Assembly (NCBI GenBank): GCA_964400285.1 | Contig: CAYNTK010000007.1 | Coordinates: forward strand, 62,001 to 126,000 | Direction: 5' to 3' | DNA: 64,000 nucleotides | From: FEN-1279 sp964400285 | GTDB lineage: Bacteria; Bacteroidota; Ignavibacteria; Tepidaquicellales; Tepidaquicellaceae | Part shown: in pieces, positions 8,182-18,019 of the stretch | Layout of the letters: the number at the start of each line of letters is the position of its first letter | Position numbering within the stretch: position 1 is the first letter of the stretch | Notes under the pieces: model-generated | What the model was told of the DNA's origin: nothing | Seen by the model: the letters and a program-made list of their open reading frames with translations, nothing else | Databases searched by the model: none | Position numbers and translations under genes: made by a program

Positions 8182-11100
8182 ATTTTGGTTTTTCATAACA
8201 AGGGGTTTCGCCGCATCTGTAACTGCATTTATTTTTACTGCCCAGCTCGTTTTATTTTCTATGTCTTCGTCGGTTACATAATGAACATCTAATAACCCGT
8301 CGGTTTTATATCCCGTCCTTATATAATTAATTTCACTTAAACATTTACTCCATCCATCTAACCATATTTTAAATTCATATAATTTTTCATCGTTCTTATT
8401 TACGTGAATTAATAAATCAATATCGCTGCCCGGTCCCGCTGTTGCATTTTTGGTGCTGCCAAATATATACATCCCTTTTATTCCGTATAATTCGGGATTT
8501 ATTTGCGATGCTATTTGTTCTGCCATTTTATATCGCCATTTCCATTGGTCACTTGGTTTCCATTCGCTCAAAATTGAAGAGTCCGATTCCATTCCTTTTC
8601 CCGATAGGGGATTTGAAAATAATGCTATCGCTTCGTCTAAATCCGCATTAGTCAATACCCTTAATATCATTCCATTTTTTACTGATGGTACATCTATTAC
8701 ATTAATTACGTCTTTTAAAAATTCGCATTCTGGTAATAACTCAGTAAAAATGTTTTTTGACCTTTTTAAAAATAGCTCATTAAAAATTACACCTTTGTCA
8801 TCTGGATACAAGGGCAGGTATCTTATTGATGCCTCTACAAGATCTTGGAAAAAATGCGTTCCAAATGAAAGGTCTGGAACATAATTCCCTTTTTTTCTCG
8901 CAATTTCAATTAACATCGCTGTGTTATTAATATCTGAATATGTAACACTTACTCCAAGCTTTATATCACCCCTACTGCCCCATCTCCCAGGACCCATTAA
9001 TATAAATTGCCTTTTCGGTAATATTTTGTTTAACTTACCAATAGCTTTTCCAACTTCTATTAATTCCTCTTTACTTTCTATATCATTATATTTCTGTGGG
9101 TCAACATATACTATATGAGTAATTTCAGGAACTTTACCATTAGAAACATATTTCTTTGCAGTAAATAAAATTCTGTTATGAGATATATCCCTCGGAATTG
9201 CATCGGGTGTAGTTTCGAGATTTCGGCTTTGAGGACGACATTGTAATAAATAAAAATTACTCCCATCACAAGCAAATTCAATATCCACGGGTGCCTTTGT
9301 TTTTTCTTGTAGCAGATGTAATATAAAATTCATCTGCTTTATAAAACTCGTATTTTTTATTAGTCCTTCGAATGTTACAACTACATCTGAATTTTTATCG
9401 AACCCTAAACCTATTGGTGTATAAACCCGATTATCCTTGATTTGAGAAATTACATTATTAATTTTAGGATATAAATCACCTACCTCTTTCAATAATTCAT
9501 TTATATCTTTCGTTTGAAACTCGTTATTCTTTAGATTTATCACGTCTATTTTCTTTGGAGAGTATCTAATTATTTCATCTGTTGTAACATTTACTCTTAA
9601 ATTAGGTTGCCCGGGAGCAAGCAAAACTGGAAAATCATCACTAAGTCTATCTACTGCTCTTGTCCCTAATCCCGGAACAATCCTTATCAATCCATCTTCA
9701 CGCTTAATTCTCGGAGACCATCTGAATTCGTTATTACTGAATGCTACTCCGGCAAACGATGGGAAATAGTAATCCCCAATTTGCTGACCAACAACTTCCT
9801 GTATCATAATGCCCATTTCCTCATGAAAATCGAGTAAACCTCTTTCTGCTCTATATTCTATTGGGTCTGGTCCAAACAATGAAGAATATACCTCTGCTAT
9901 CGCATCACATAATGCACTTATCCTTTCTTCTTTCGAACCTATATTAGCTAAAAATAAACTTTTGTATTTTCCCGAAAATGCTGCTCCTACTTGATCCTCG
10001 AGTAAACTTGAACTTCTGACTATTAAAGGCGTTTCTCCAAAGTCATCTAAAGCTACTGATAATCCATTCAAAATTTCTGGTGGAAATTGCGAATTTTTGA
10101 ATATCTGTATTATATGAGGATATTCTCTCCTAATCTCATCAATGTCCTTGTATTTTTGCTCTATTACCTCCTCGAGATTGTTAAATTTCAAAAAGTGCAT
10201 TATACTATCAGAAGGTATATACCATGTTTTAGGAATTTTAATATTCTTTAGTAATTCATTCTCATTGATATATTTATTGATTATATTTGACGCTAAAAAT
10301 AGACCCGCACTTTTCCCGCCGAGTTTTCCGTGGCTGTTAGATGTAAAAATTATTCTGTCGATAAGACTATTGAAATCATTTAAATCTACATATTCTTTTG
10401 CAAGAGCAATAAAATCTATTTTCTCTGTGAAAAATCTTCTAATTAAAGATACTCTTAAACCTTTATCTATTGATGTAGATACTTCCTTTTTCTCCACTGC
10501 AATTTTATATTGTTTCCTGAGTATTTCACTTATTTCGGGAAGCGATGTGTTATAGTTTTCTACTGCTTCTACCAATGCGCTTATTTTATCGTCGGATAAC
10601 CATTTTTGAATTTTCTCGATTATTTCATCACTCTTTAAATATTTTTCGGTCATTAAGAGTATTGTCTCTTCATATTCCTTTTCATTAATTATTTTTTTCT
10701 TCAATGGTTTGTTATCGTCTAATGGTGTTTTTTCATCTTCTGCTTTCGTTTCAATACTTGAATTAGTTAAAAAATCAATCGCTTCTTGAATATCATTCCA
10801 ACATAAAAGGTGTAATAATTTTCTTAAAATTATTTTATATAATATCGGGTCAGTCTTATCCAACATTTCCAGAATAATTCGCCAGTTTTCTTTTGTCCCT
10901 TTTTCTGAATTCGATTTTATCTCTTTCATATCCTCTACTAACTTCTTTGAGATTTCCCTATGTATATAATGACCAATATGTTCCGAAATTGTCTTAAGTA
11001 ATCTTTTTTCTTCTTTTAAAAAAGGACTATCTTCTTTTGGAGATATCTCTTTTGTATAATATACCGTAACTTCACCAACTTTTTTATCGTTTATTTTTAC

Positions 11101-11352
11101 ATCCGATTTTAGAAAAGTATTACTCTCTTTAAAATTTTCACTTAAATACTCTGATTTCTGGTATGAGATTTTTGCTGTCGTATACTCTGGATATTGCCAA
11201 CCTTTGGGTATTGCTTTAGCTACCGTATTTAATACTTCTTCGAATGATAATATAGGACTGCTTAATGCATCGTCTATTGCATAAATACAATTTAATTCTT
11301 TTGCTCTTTCTTCAAGTTCATTTACGATGTTTTGTAAATTATTTGTATTCAT
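8173..11352 (-). CDS. Large PEP/pyruvate-binding (PPDK N-domain) protein with C-terminal nucleotidyltransferase domain
   Basis: A 1059-residue multidomain protein. Residues about 1-150 look like a GAF-type sensor domain; a helical region follows to about 340; then comes an ATP-grasp domain of the PEP synthase/pyruvate phosphate dikinase N-terminal type (GKLGGKSAGLFLASNII, VRSSSLLEDQVGAAFSGKY). After a second conserved block (MGPGRWGSRGDIKLG, SFGTHFFQDLVEA) the last ~130 residues form a minimal nucleotidyltransferase with GSTKNATAGPGSDIDLL. The phosphohistidine swivel domain and the PEP-binding barrel of true PEP synthase or PPDK are absent, so it cannot run the full dikinase reaction. It overlaps the upstream paralogue by four bases, implying translational coupling. 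Function unknown; a sensor/regulator using ATP-grasp and NMP transfer is possible. Confidence 0.75.
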   Translation of the reverse strand: MNTNNLQNIVNELEERAKELNCIYAIDDALSSPILSFEEVLNTVAKAIPKGWQYPEYTTAKISYQKSEYLSENFKESNTFLKSDVKINDKKVGEVTVYYTKEISPKEDSPFLKEEKRLLKTISEHIGHYIHREISKKLVEDMKEIKSNSEKGTKENWRIILEMLDKTDPILYKIILRKLLHLLCWNDIQEAIDFLTNSSIETKAEDEKTPLDDNKPLKKKIINEKEYEETILLMTEKYLKSDEIIEKIQKWLSDDKISALVEAVENYNTSLPEISEILRKQYKIAVEKKEVSTSIDKGLRVSLIRRFFTEKIDFIALAKEYVDLNDFNSLIDRIIFTSNSHGKLGGKSAGLFLASNIINKYINENELLKNIKIPKTWYIPSDSIMHFLKFNNLEEVIEQKYKDIDEIRREYPHIIQIFKNSQFPPEILNGLSVALDDFGETPLIVRSSSLLEDQVGAAFSGKYKSLFLANIGSKEERISALCDAIAEVYSSLFGPDPIEYRAERGLLDFHEEMGIMIQEVVGQQIGDYYFPSFAGVAFSNNEFRWSPRIKREDGLIRIVPGLGTRAVDRLSDDFPVLLAPGQPNLRVNVTTDEIIRYSPKKIDVINLKNNEFQTKDINELLKEVGDLYPKINNVISQIKDNRVYTPIGLGFDKNSDVVVTFEGLIKNTSFIKQMNFILHLLQEKTKAPVDIEFACDGSNFYLLQCRPQSRNLETTPDAIPRDISHNRILFTAKKYVSNGKVPEITHIVYVDPQKYNDIESKEELIEVGKAIGKLNKILPKRQFILMGPGRWGSRGDIKLGVSVTYSDINNTAMLIEIARKKGNYVPDLSFGTHFFQDLVEASIRYLPLYPDDKGVIFNELFLKRSKNIFTELLPECEFLKDVINVIDVPSVKNGMILRVLTNADLDEAIALFSNPLSGKGMESDSSILSEWKPSDQWKWRYKMAEQIASQINPELYGIKGMYIFGSTKNATAGPGSDIDLLIHVNKNDEKLYEFKIWLDGWSKCLSEINYIRTGYKTDGLLDVHYVTDEDIENKTSWAVKINAVTDAAKPLVMKNQNSN

Positions 11353-13046
11353 TTTTTTATAACTCCTCTACCTTTTCTGCCATCAACTTTTATTATTACT
11401 GGTTTTTTTAATTTAATATGTCTAACGAATTTTAAATCATCTATCACTTCTTGTTGCTCCAACCATTCCCAGTCTATTTTAAATTCACTATTATGATGAA
11501 TTGAGAAATATGAAACTTTAAAACTTGTTAAATTATGAAAAAAATGAGACCCCTGACTTAAGTCAACATTGAACTCGGGTAGTGTTAATTCAACTATTGC
11601 CTTCGCTGAAGATATTTGCCCCCAGTTTACAGGAATTCCAAGCCAGTGATCTGAACTTCCCCATCTCCCAAATCCTATAAATACCGCTTGTCTTGTTTGC
11701 TCTTGTAGATTTTTATTAAGTGTTTCAATCTCTTCTGCTATTAATTTTGTGTTGGATGTTTCAAATGTATCCTTTTTTACATAAATTATATCATAAATAT
11801 CTTCTACCATTCCATTCCCAAGCACTCTATCTGATGAAAGTAAATTTTCGGTTGAGATCAATTCTTCATCAGTTATTTCTATAATATCTTTCGATACAAA
11901 CATTGGTCTTATTTGTAAGAAATGGAAATTTAATTTTTCTTCTTGTTTATTATATGTAATTGCAAATTCAATCTCTATAGGACTTCCAGATGCCTGCTCA
12001 CATATCTTAAGTGCATCTTGCATAAATTTGTTTAATCTAAATTCATCTAAATGTAATAGTGGAGCAAAATTTATTATTCGTGGTCCTTCATTTCCTATAC
12101 CCATAATTATTTTATCAGAAGCTATATCATAAGTCGATGCAATATATTTTAAAGTGCCATCATATTCTGCATCGCTCAATGATAATTCGAACATATATTC
12201 GGTCTCCTTTATCGGGTCATATTTAAAAATTGGCCCCATATTTATTGCCCAAAATTTCACTTGTGTCTTTTTTAGCATATCAGATAATCCTGCAAATGGT
12301 GGTGATATTTTCGGATATGCAGGTGTATAGTTCCAGGCAATTCCATCATCTACTATTGTTTTACCAAGTCCAAGTGCTAATTGAATTACACCTTGCTCTG
12401 GTTTAGACCTTCCTTGTGGATAGTAGTTATAAGACCTTGCAACTCCAGATATCTCGGGATAAAATCTGTCATAATGTTTTTCCCCTGCAACTTCCTGTAT
12501 TACTACTGCCATTTTTTCATCTTCGATATTATGCTTTGTTGCTTTGAAATAATCCTTTGCTTTCTTTAAATATACTGATGAATATACTAATTTAATTGCT
12601 TCATTTAAAATTCTGTTTCTATCATCGATAAATGGTGAATTATTCGCAACCATTTTTGTCTCATATATCCCCGCAAATGGCTCGTCTAAACTATCCTCTA
12701 ACATGCTTGATGATCTCACTGCTAAAGGAGTTTGCATTCTCTTTATTAATGTTCTTAGTTGTCCTACAATCTCTACTGGTATCGTAGCTTTTTGGAAATG
12801 CATTGCTATTGATGTGTCATCTTCATTCGAAAGTGCTTTTTCAATAAGATTGTTTCTTTTTATAAAATCATCAAAAACACTTGTTTTAAGTATTGTATAT
12901 GGTGGAACCGATATCTTAATATTGGGATATAGTGACTTATCTATTTCTTCATCTATAATTTTCTGTATGAATGCAAGCCCGTTCCCTTTACCACCTGATT
13001 CTCCGTAACCTAATGTCTGAACGTTATTATTTTGTTTTGATTCCAT
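11349..13046 (-). CDS. PEP/pyruvate-binding (PPDK N-domain) protein
   Basis: 565-residue paralogue of the ATP-grasp part of the downstream gene. It shows GYGESGGKGNGLAFIQK at the N-terminus, the arginine loop AVRSSSMLEDSLDEPFAG, a conserved GEKHYDRFYPEISGVA block, and IGFGRWGSSDHWLG followed by LSQGSHFFHNL, matching the GRWGS...HFF pattern of the larger neighbour. It has neither the GAF-like front nor the nucleotidyltransferase tail, and also lacks the phosphohistidine and PEP-barrel domains of PEP synthase. The stop overlaps the start of the next gene by four bases, so the two proteins are probably made in fixed ratio and may form a complex. It lies 90 bases downstream of gdhA, with a terminator hairpin in between. 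Confidence 0.75.
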   Translation of the reverse strand: MESKQNNNVQTLGYGESGGKGNGLAFIQKIIDEEIDKSLYPNIKISVPPYTILKTSVFDDFIKRNNLIEKALSNEDDTSIAMHFQKATIPVEIVGQLRTLIKRMQTPLAVRSSSMLEDSLDEPFAGIYETKMVANNSPFIDDRNRILNEAIKLVYSSVYLKKAKDYFKATKHNIEDEKMAVVIQEVAGEKHYDRFYPEISGVARSYNYYPQGRSKPEQGVIQLALGLGKTIVDDGIAWNYTPAYPKISPPFAGLSDMLKKTQVKFWAINMGPIFKYDPIKETEYMFELSLSDAEYDGTLKYIASTYDIASDKIIMGIGNEGPRIINFAPLLHLDEFRLNKFMQDALKICEQASGSPIEIEFAITYNKQEEKLNFHFLQIRPMFVSKDIIEITDEELISTENLLSSDRVLGNGMVEDIYDIIYVKKDTFETSNTKLIAEEIETLNKNLQEQTRQAVFIGFGRWGSSDHWLGIPVNWGQISSAKAIVELTLPEFNVDLSQGSHFFHNLTSFKVSYFSIHHNSEFKIDWEWLEQQEVIDDLKFVRHIKLKKPVIIKVDGRKGRGVIKK

Positions 13047-13086
13047 CGGAGAAATATTTTGAAGGTTATTTAAATAAAAAAGAAAA

Positions 13087-13112
13087 TGCCGGATGTTTTT
13101 AATTCTCCGGCA
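13087..13112 (-). terminator. Terminator hairpin downstream of gdhA
   Basis: Perfect seven-base stem TGCCGGA (13087-13093) with TCCGGCA (13106-13112) and a 12-base loop. On the minus strand the stem is followed by TTTTCTTTTTT, so it should end transcription coming from gdhA before the PEP/pyruvate-binding pair. Confidence 0.75.
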
Positions 13113-13136
13113 ATTTTCTAATCTACATTCGTTAAA

Positions 13137-14423
13137 TTATATCCAACCTCTATCTTTGCATGCTTGGGCTACTCGGCTAATTGAAATTACGTAAGCCGCA
13201 TCTCTCATATATAAATTCCTTTTCTTGGATAATTCTAATACTGATGTGAATGCTGATGTCATTATATAATCCAGCTTTCCTAATACTTCATCTTTTTCCC
13301 AATAGTAGTTCATATTCGATTGAACCTGTTCAAAATAACTACAAGTAACACCTCCTGCATTCGCGAGAAAATCAGGAATCATAAATATATTTTTTTCTTT
13401 TATGATTTTATCTGCTTCTGGTGTTGTTGGTCCATTTGCTCCTTCTGCTATTATTTTCACTTTATCGCTTACATTTACTATATTGTCTGCTCTAATCTGA
13501 TTTTCTAAAGCTGCGGGTATCAGTATATCCACGTCCTGCTTTATCCATTCTTCTCCATCTAATATCTCATATCCAAGTCCTTTGGCTTTCTCTTTGTCTA
13601 TTCCACCGAATCTATCGGTTATTCCTATTAACTCTTCGAGTGTGATTCCAGATTTTTTTCTGAACGAATATGCTTTCTGCTCACCTTGGTCCCAACAGGA
13701 TACACAAATAACTTTACCTCCCAATCTTGTGTATAGTTCTAAAGCATATTGTGCAACATTTCCAAATCCCTGTATACTTGCTGTCGTTTCTTCTGGTCTT
13801 ATATTCATATTTTTCAGAGCTTCTCTAACCGTAAAAATAACTCCATAACCTGTCGCTTCGGTTCTTCCAAGTGAACCTCCTAACCCTACTGGCTTTCCTG
13901 TAATAAAACCAGGAAATTTTGAACCTTTTATTATTTCGTATTCATCGAGCATCCATAGCATATGTTGTGAGCTTGTCATAACATCGGGTGCTGGAACGTC
14001 ATTAAGTGGTCCTACATTTTTTGCCATTTGTCTTACCCATCCCCTGCAGATTTGTTCTTGCTCCCTCATACTTAAATTATGCGGGTCACAGATTACACCG
14101 CCCTTTCCACCTCCTAAAGGTATATCGACAACTGCACATTTCCAAGTCATCCACATTGATAATGCTTTCACTGTATCTGCTGTCTCTTGTGGGTGAAATC
14201 TTATCCCTCCTTTACATGGTCCTAAGGCATCATTATGCTGTACTCTGAATCCTTTAAATACTTTTGTGCTTCCGTCATCCATTTTAACTGGTATGCTAAA
14301 ATGATATTCCCTTAACGGTTCTCTTAAAAGCTGACGGGTCCCTTCGTCTAATGATAAAATCTCCGCAACTTTATCGAATTGGTCTTGTGCCATCTGAAAG
14401 GCATTGAAATTTTTTGTAGCCAT
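13137..14423 (-). CDS. gdhA: Glu/Leu/Phe/Val dehydrogenase, probably glutamate dehydrogenase
   Basis: NAD(P)-dependent amino-acid dehydrogenase joining 2-oxoglutarate and ammonia to glutamate, or the reverse. The 428 residues cover both domains: the substrate domain with KGGIRFHP, the catalytic-lysine segment VDIPLGGGKGG and PAPDVMTSS, and the Rossmann domain with QGFGNVAQYALEL. ANAGGVTCSYFE and the C-terminal helix are also intact. Length and motifs fit the hexameric bacterial/archaeal type closest to glutamate dehydrogenase, though leucine or phenylalanine specificity cannot be ruled out from sequence alone. It is a single-gene unit: a 300-base divergent promoter region lies upstream and a clear hairpin terminator downstream. 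Confidence 0.9.
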   Translation of the reverse strand: MATKNFNAFQMAQDQFDKVAEILSLDEGTRQLLREPLREYHFSIPVKMDDGSTKVFKGFRVQHNDALGPCKGGIRFHPQETADTVKALSMWMTWKCAVVDIPLGGGKGGVICDPHNLSMREQEQICRGWVRQMAKNVGPLNDVPAPDVMTSSQHMLWMLDEYEIIKGSKFPGFITGKPVGLGGSLGRTEATGYGVIFTVREALKNMNIRPEETTASIQGFGNVAQYALELYTRLGGKVICVSCWDQGEQKAYSFRKKSGITLEELIGITDRFGGIDKEKAKGLGYEILDGEEWIKQDVDILIPAALENQIRADNIVNVSDKVKIIAEGANGPTTPEADKIIKEKNIFMIPDFLANAGGVTCSYFEQVQSNMNYYWEKDEVLGKLDYIMTSAFTSVLELSKKRNLYMRDAAYVISISRVAQACKDRGWI

Positions 14424-14723
14424 ATTTTACTCTCTTTTATTTTTGAATTTTTTTAATTGAAATGTTTAGAACGTGTCTAACTTCCATACTACAAGTTACC
14501 AAAGTTTTTATCAAAATTAAATGTTAAAATAAATACTATTTTCATAAAATATTAAAAATTAAATACTTATTAACTCTTGTTAATCCTCTTTTTAATAAAA
14601 TATTTAAATAGCTAATTAGAAAATCGACTTTTTCTTTTTAATATTGTAATTACAAATTTTTGTTTTTATTTTCACATTATAATTTTTGCTCTTCTTTTAT
14701 TCATAATTAATTCTTAAAATTAA
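14424..14723. other. Divergent promoter region gdhA / GH106-like gene
   Basis: Three hundred very AT-rich bases between two divergently transcribed genes. It must contain both promoters. No structured RNA, repeat or small ORF with a ribosome-binding site was recognised. Confidence 0.4.
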
Positions 14724-16730
14724 ATGAATCAGAAATCGATTTTTTTACTTTTCGTATTTTGTTTACTTTTTATTTCTAATTTATCCGCTCAAAAAATCTT
14801 TCCCGAAAAAAATCTTCTCACACACGATAAAATTGAATATTATAAAGATTCAAAACCATGGTCTCGTTGGTGGTGGTTTGCAGATGTAATCAAAGAAGAA
14901 TCTATAATAGACAATTTATTGTGGCTGAAAAAAAATGGCTTCGGTGGTGTTGAAATTGCTTGGGTATATCCTTTAAATCGTATGTTAAAGGATACTATAA
15001 ATTATACTCCGCGTCAAGAATGGTTAAGTAGTGAATGGTCTTATATTGTTGCATTTACTAAAAAATGTGCCGATAGTTATGAACTTGGTTGTGATTTTAC
15101 TTTTGGAACTTTATGGCCTTTTGGTGATAGTTATGTCCCTTTAGAAGAATCGACAATGTTTTTGGACGATAAAAACAGAAAACAAGAAATTACTGCTTCT
15201 TGGGAATATCCTAAAAAAGGTTTTGTTATCGACCATTTAAATAAAAAAGCTTTATATAATTATAGCCTGAGAATTGGTAATGCTCTCAAACCTGCTCTTT
15301 CTGGTTCGGTTTCTGCTTTGTTTTGTGATTCTTGGGAAGTTGAAACTAAATTTCTGACTACCCATAATTTCGAAGATACTTTTTTCTTGAAATACGGTTA
15401 TTATCTTTCGGATTATAAAGATAATTTATATTCAAATTCTGAACCTTACAGAAGTGTCAGATATGATTATATGAAACTTTTGTCCGAATATGTGTTAGAA
15501 GAATTTTACAAACCTTTTACTGAAATTTCTCACAATCTCGGAGCATTTTCTCGTGTGCAATGCTCGGGTGCTCCGTGTGATATTATTTCTGCCTACTCTG
15601 TTGTTGATGTTCCCGAAAGTGAAGCATTACTTTTTGAACCAACTTTTTCGAATATTGTCTCTTCTGCCGCAAATTTATCTGGAAAACAAATCATAACTGC
15701 AGAAACATTCACCTGTATTTATGGCTGGCCTCGTATTAGAATTTGTGAAGAACAAACTGCAGACCTTAAATTACTCGCTGACGCTCTGTTCGCAAATGGT
15801 GTTAACCAGATTATTTGGCACGGAAAACCTTTCAACTCCGTCGGTAGTGATTCAACTAAATTCTATGCATCCGTTCACGTAGGTTCTTCTGGTTCTTTAG
15901 CGGATGAAATCCCTGCTTTCAACAATTATATGCAAAGAGTTTCCTCTTACTTGAAAAAAGGTATAGCTTTCTCTGATATCGCTGTTTATTTACCTACTGA
16001 AGATAGCTGGGTTGCCGGTGAACTTCCTAAAGAAAAACAGTTTATCTGGGCATGGGGCGAATATGAACAGCGATACACTTATTTCCCCGAAGAATTGAAA
16101 GGATTTTGTCCAATGTGGATTAATGGTGATTTTCTTGAAAAAGCAAAATATGAAAACGGATTTTTAAAAGTAGGGGATTGTGCATTCAAAGCTTTGTATC
16201 TCGATATTAAATGGATGGATATAAAATATTTAAGAACTATTGTTAAATTAGCAAAAGCAGGTCTCCCAATAATTGTAAAACAAATCCCCGAAGAACCAGG
16301 ACTAAACAAAAATATTTCTGAATATAAGTATCTATGCTTTGAATTAATGGAGTATGATAACGTCAGAATTAATACAGAAAAATTTTTACATTTGAAGCCT
16401 TTAATTTCTGGATTTAATCTCCCTGACTTTAAATGCAGACAAACTGAAAACGAACTTTATATTTTCTTTGCAAATCCAAAATCAAAAGGTCTTAAATTCC
16501 CGCTGGAATATGGTCAGTCATTCAACATCCAAGTCGTGAATATTGACATTATTATTTCATTCGGAAAATTTTGCATCCCATATAAACTTGTTTTCGAACC
16601 TTATCAATCTAAATTGTTAAAAATTAATAATAAGGGTGTTATTACTGATATAGACATAAGCTTCATTCCAAAAAAACCTGTTTTTATACCTCGGGAAAAA
16701 CCTGAAAAAGAAAAATGGGAGGTATATTAA
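14724..16730 (+). CDS. Secreted GH106-like (alpha-L-rhamnosidase family) hydrolase, short form
   Basis: Exported protein of 668 residues with a clear signal peptide (residues 1-22, ending LSAQ). The mature N-terminus SRWWWFADVIKEE, the KNGFGGVEIAWV strand, the DVPESEALLFEP segment, the SAANLSGKQIITAETF block and VNQIIWHGKPF follow the GH106 alpha-L-rhamnosidase pattern (RWWW.. then GFGGVE.. then ASAAH..GK..AE). Family members are usually 900 to 1100 residues with extra C-terminal beta-sandwich domains; here the chain stops about 270 residues after the catalytic barrel, and no T9SS sorting domain is present. It is therefore a minimal member, periplasmic or released by another route. Substrate is inferred to be a rhamnose- or related deoxyhexose-containing glycan; confidence in the family is fair, in the specificity low. 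Confidence 0.65.
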   Translation: MNQKSIFLLFVFCLLFISNLSAQKIFPEKNLLTHDKIEYYKDSKPWSRWWWFADVIKEESIIDNLLWLKKNGFGGVEIAWVYPLNRMLKDTINYTPRQEWLSSEWSYIVAFTKKCADSYELGCDFTFGTLWPFGDSYVPLEESTMFLDDKNRKQEITASWEYPKKGFVIDHLNKKALYNYSLRIGNALKPALSGSVSALFCDSWEVETKFLTTHNFEDTFFLKYGYYLSDYKDNLYSNSEPYRSVRYDYMKLLSEYVLEEFYKPFTEISHNLGAFSRVQCSGAPCDIISAYSVVDVPESEALLFEPTFSNIVSSAANLSGKQIITAETFTCIYGWPRIRICEEQTADLKLLADALFANGVNQIIWHGKPFNSVGSDSTKFYASVHVGSSGSLADEIPAFNNYMQRVSSYLKKGIAFSDIAVYLPTEDSWVAGELPKEKQFIWAWGEYEQRYTYFPEELKGFCPMWINGDFLEKAKYENGFLKVGDCAFKALYLDIKWMDIKYLRTIVKLAKAGLPIIVKQIPEEPGLNKNISEYKYLCFELMEYDNVRINTEKFLHLKPLISGFNLPDFKCRQTENELYIFFANPKSKGLKFPLEYGQSFNIQVVNIDIIISFGKFCIPYKLVFEPYQSKLLKINNKGVITDIDISFIPKKPVFIPREKPEKEKWEVY

Positions 16731-16744
16731 TAAAAAAATCTTTT

Positions 16745-18019
16745 TTATTTTAACAAAATCATTCTTTTGGTTTCTTTATAACCTTTGGTTTCGAGTGTAT
16801 AAAAATAAATCCCACTTTGATGTGAAGTCCCATCGAACTTAACCTCATATTCACCAGGAACTTGTTTCCCTTTTACCAATACTGCAATTTCTTCTCCAAG
16901 TATATTATATATGGTTAATTTAATATTGCTTAAACCTAACACTTGATATTTTATACTTGTTGTAGGATTAAAAGGATTTGGAAAATTTTGTCCCAGTTTA
17001 AAATCGCTTACTTTTTCATTTCCATTTTTTGTGATATATGTTAATCCTCCGTTCGTTGTTTTAAGTATCTTACCCGACCAACTCGAGATGTATCCTGTAT
17101 TTTCTGAAGGAAAATGTATTGTATATAAATTCTCTGTTAATGGTGTATTCTGAACTCCCCAATTTAAACCTGCATTAGTTGTTTTTAAAACAAATCCATT
17201 ACCTGTGCAAATATATCCCGTTTGGGCATTAGTGAAAGACATATCCCATCCTGCTCCAATACCTTCATTAGAATGTATCAAAGTCCAATTATCCCCGCCA
17301 TTTGTCGTTTTAACTATTCTACAGTTCGATGTATTTGTACAATAGTATCCTGTGTTTGCATCTGAAAAATATACTGCCTGTGCAGTTTCAAAAGGACTTA
17401 TAAATAATCCAACTTTATTTATCCACGTAGCACCTGCATCTGTTGTCTTTAAAAATATATTCGCACCACCTACATATCCCGTATTTTCATTTACAAACCA
17501 TATCCCATCGAGTGCTGTCGAAGTTGGTGTCGATAATAAATTCCAGCTTTCCCCTTTATTTGTTGTTTTTAGAATCTTGCCAGAACTTCCGCATACAAAT
17601 CCTGTTAGTGAATTAACAAAATACAAACCCCAAAATTGAACTGTTGTATCCGAATATACATAAGGAATCCAGTTTGCACCTCCATTTACAGTCCTCAAAA
17701 TTTTCCCATAATTACCACTGATAAAAACTGTATCAGGATGAATCATAAATATTGACATAAATCTCTGAGAGGTATAATTTGAATTTTGAGCTGTATAATT
17801 TATGCCACCATTTGTTGTTTTATAAATATTCATTGTAGATGAATTGTATAAAACTCCCGAATGATATCCCGTATTATTATCGAAAAATTTCAAACAGTAA
17901 ATTGATTGCGAAGGGTTTGATGTGTATTGTATCACCCATTGTGAAAAAATCGTGGTTGTTATATTTATTATTAGTATAAGTAATTTGTATTGGTTTTTCA
18001 TAATATTAAATTTTTTCAA
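16745..18019 (-). CDS. T9SS-secreted Ycf48-like beta-propeller protein
   Basis: Secreted 424-residue protein. After a signal peptide (about residues 1-27) the body is a series of about eight ~40-residue propeller repeats with the KTTNGGxxW signature (for example KTTNKGESWNLL, KTTDAGATWINK, VKTTNGGDNWTLI, LKTTNAGLNWGVQ) and paired NTGYVCG-type strands, as in Ycf48/BNR proteins. The last ~80 residues are a T9SS sorting domain: LGQNFPNPFNPTTSIKYQV, a central IYNILGEEIAVLV strand and a final SGIYFYTLETKGYKETKRM followed by a short basic end. Such proteins go to the cell surface or medium; the propeller probably acts in binding or as scaffold. It converges with the GH106-like gene, with 14 bases between their ends. 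Confidence 0.85.
   Translation of the reverse strand: MKKFNIMKNQYKLLILIINITTTIFSQWVIQYTSNPSQSIYCLKFFDNNTGYHSGVLYNSSTMNIYKTTNGGINYTAQNSNYTSQRFMSIFMIHPDTVFISGNYGKILRTVNGGANWIPYVYSDTTVQFWGLYFVNSLTGFVCGSSGKILKTTNKGESWNLLSTPTSTALDGIWFVNENTGYVGGANIFLKTTDAGATWINKVGLFISPFETAQAVYFSDANTGYYCTNTSNCRIVKTTNGGDNWTLIHSNEGIGAGWDMSFTNAQTGYICTGNGFVLKTTNAGLNWGVQNTPLTENLYTIHFPSENTGYISSWSGKILKTTNGGLTYITKNGNEKVSDFKLGQNFPNPFNPTTSIKYQVLGLSNIKLTIYNILGEEIAVLVKGKQVPGEYEVKFDGTSHQSGIYFYTLETKGYKETKRMILLK

Noticed and set aside
8450..8884. Plus-strand open frames inside the large PEP/pyruvate-binding gene and similar frames in gdhA, eno and rpsA
   Set aside because: They are shadows of strongly conserved genes on the other strand or frame and carry no protein motifs.
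14724..16730. Treating the GH106-like protein as a T9SS cargo
   Set aside because: Its C-terminus (EKPEKEKWEVY) has no sorting-domain features.
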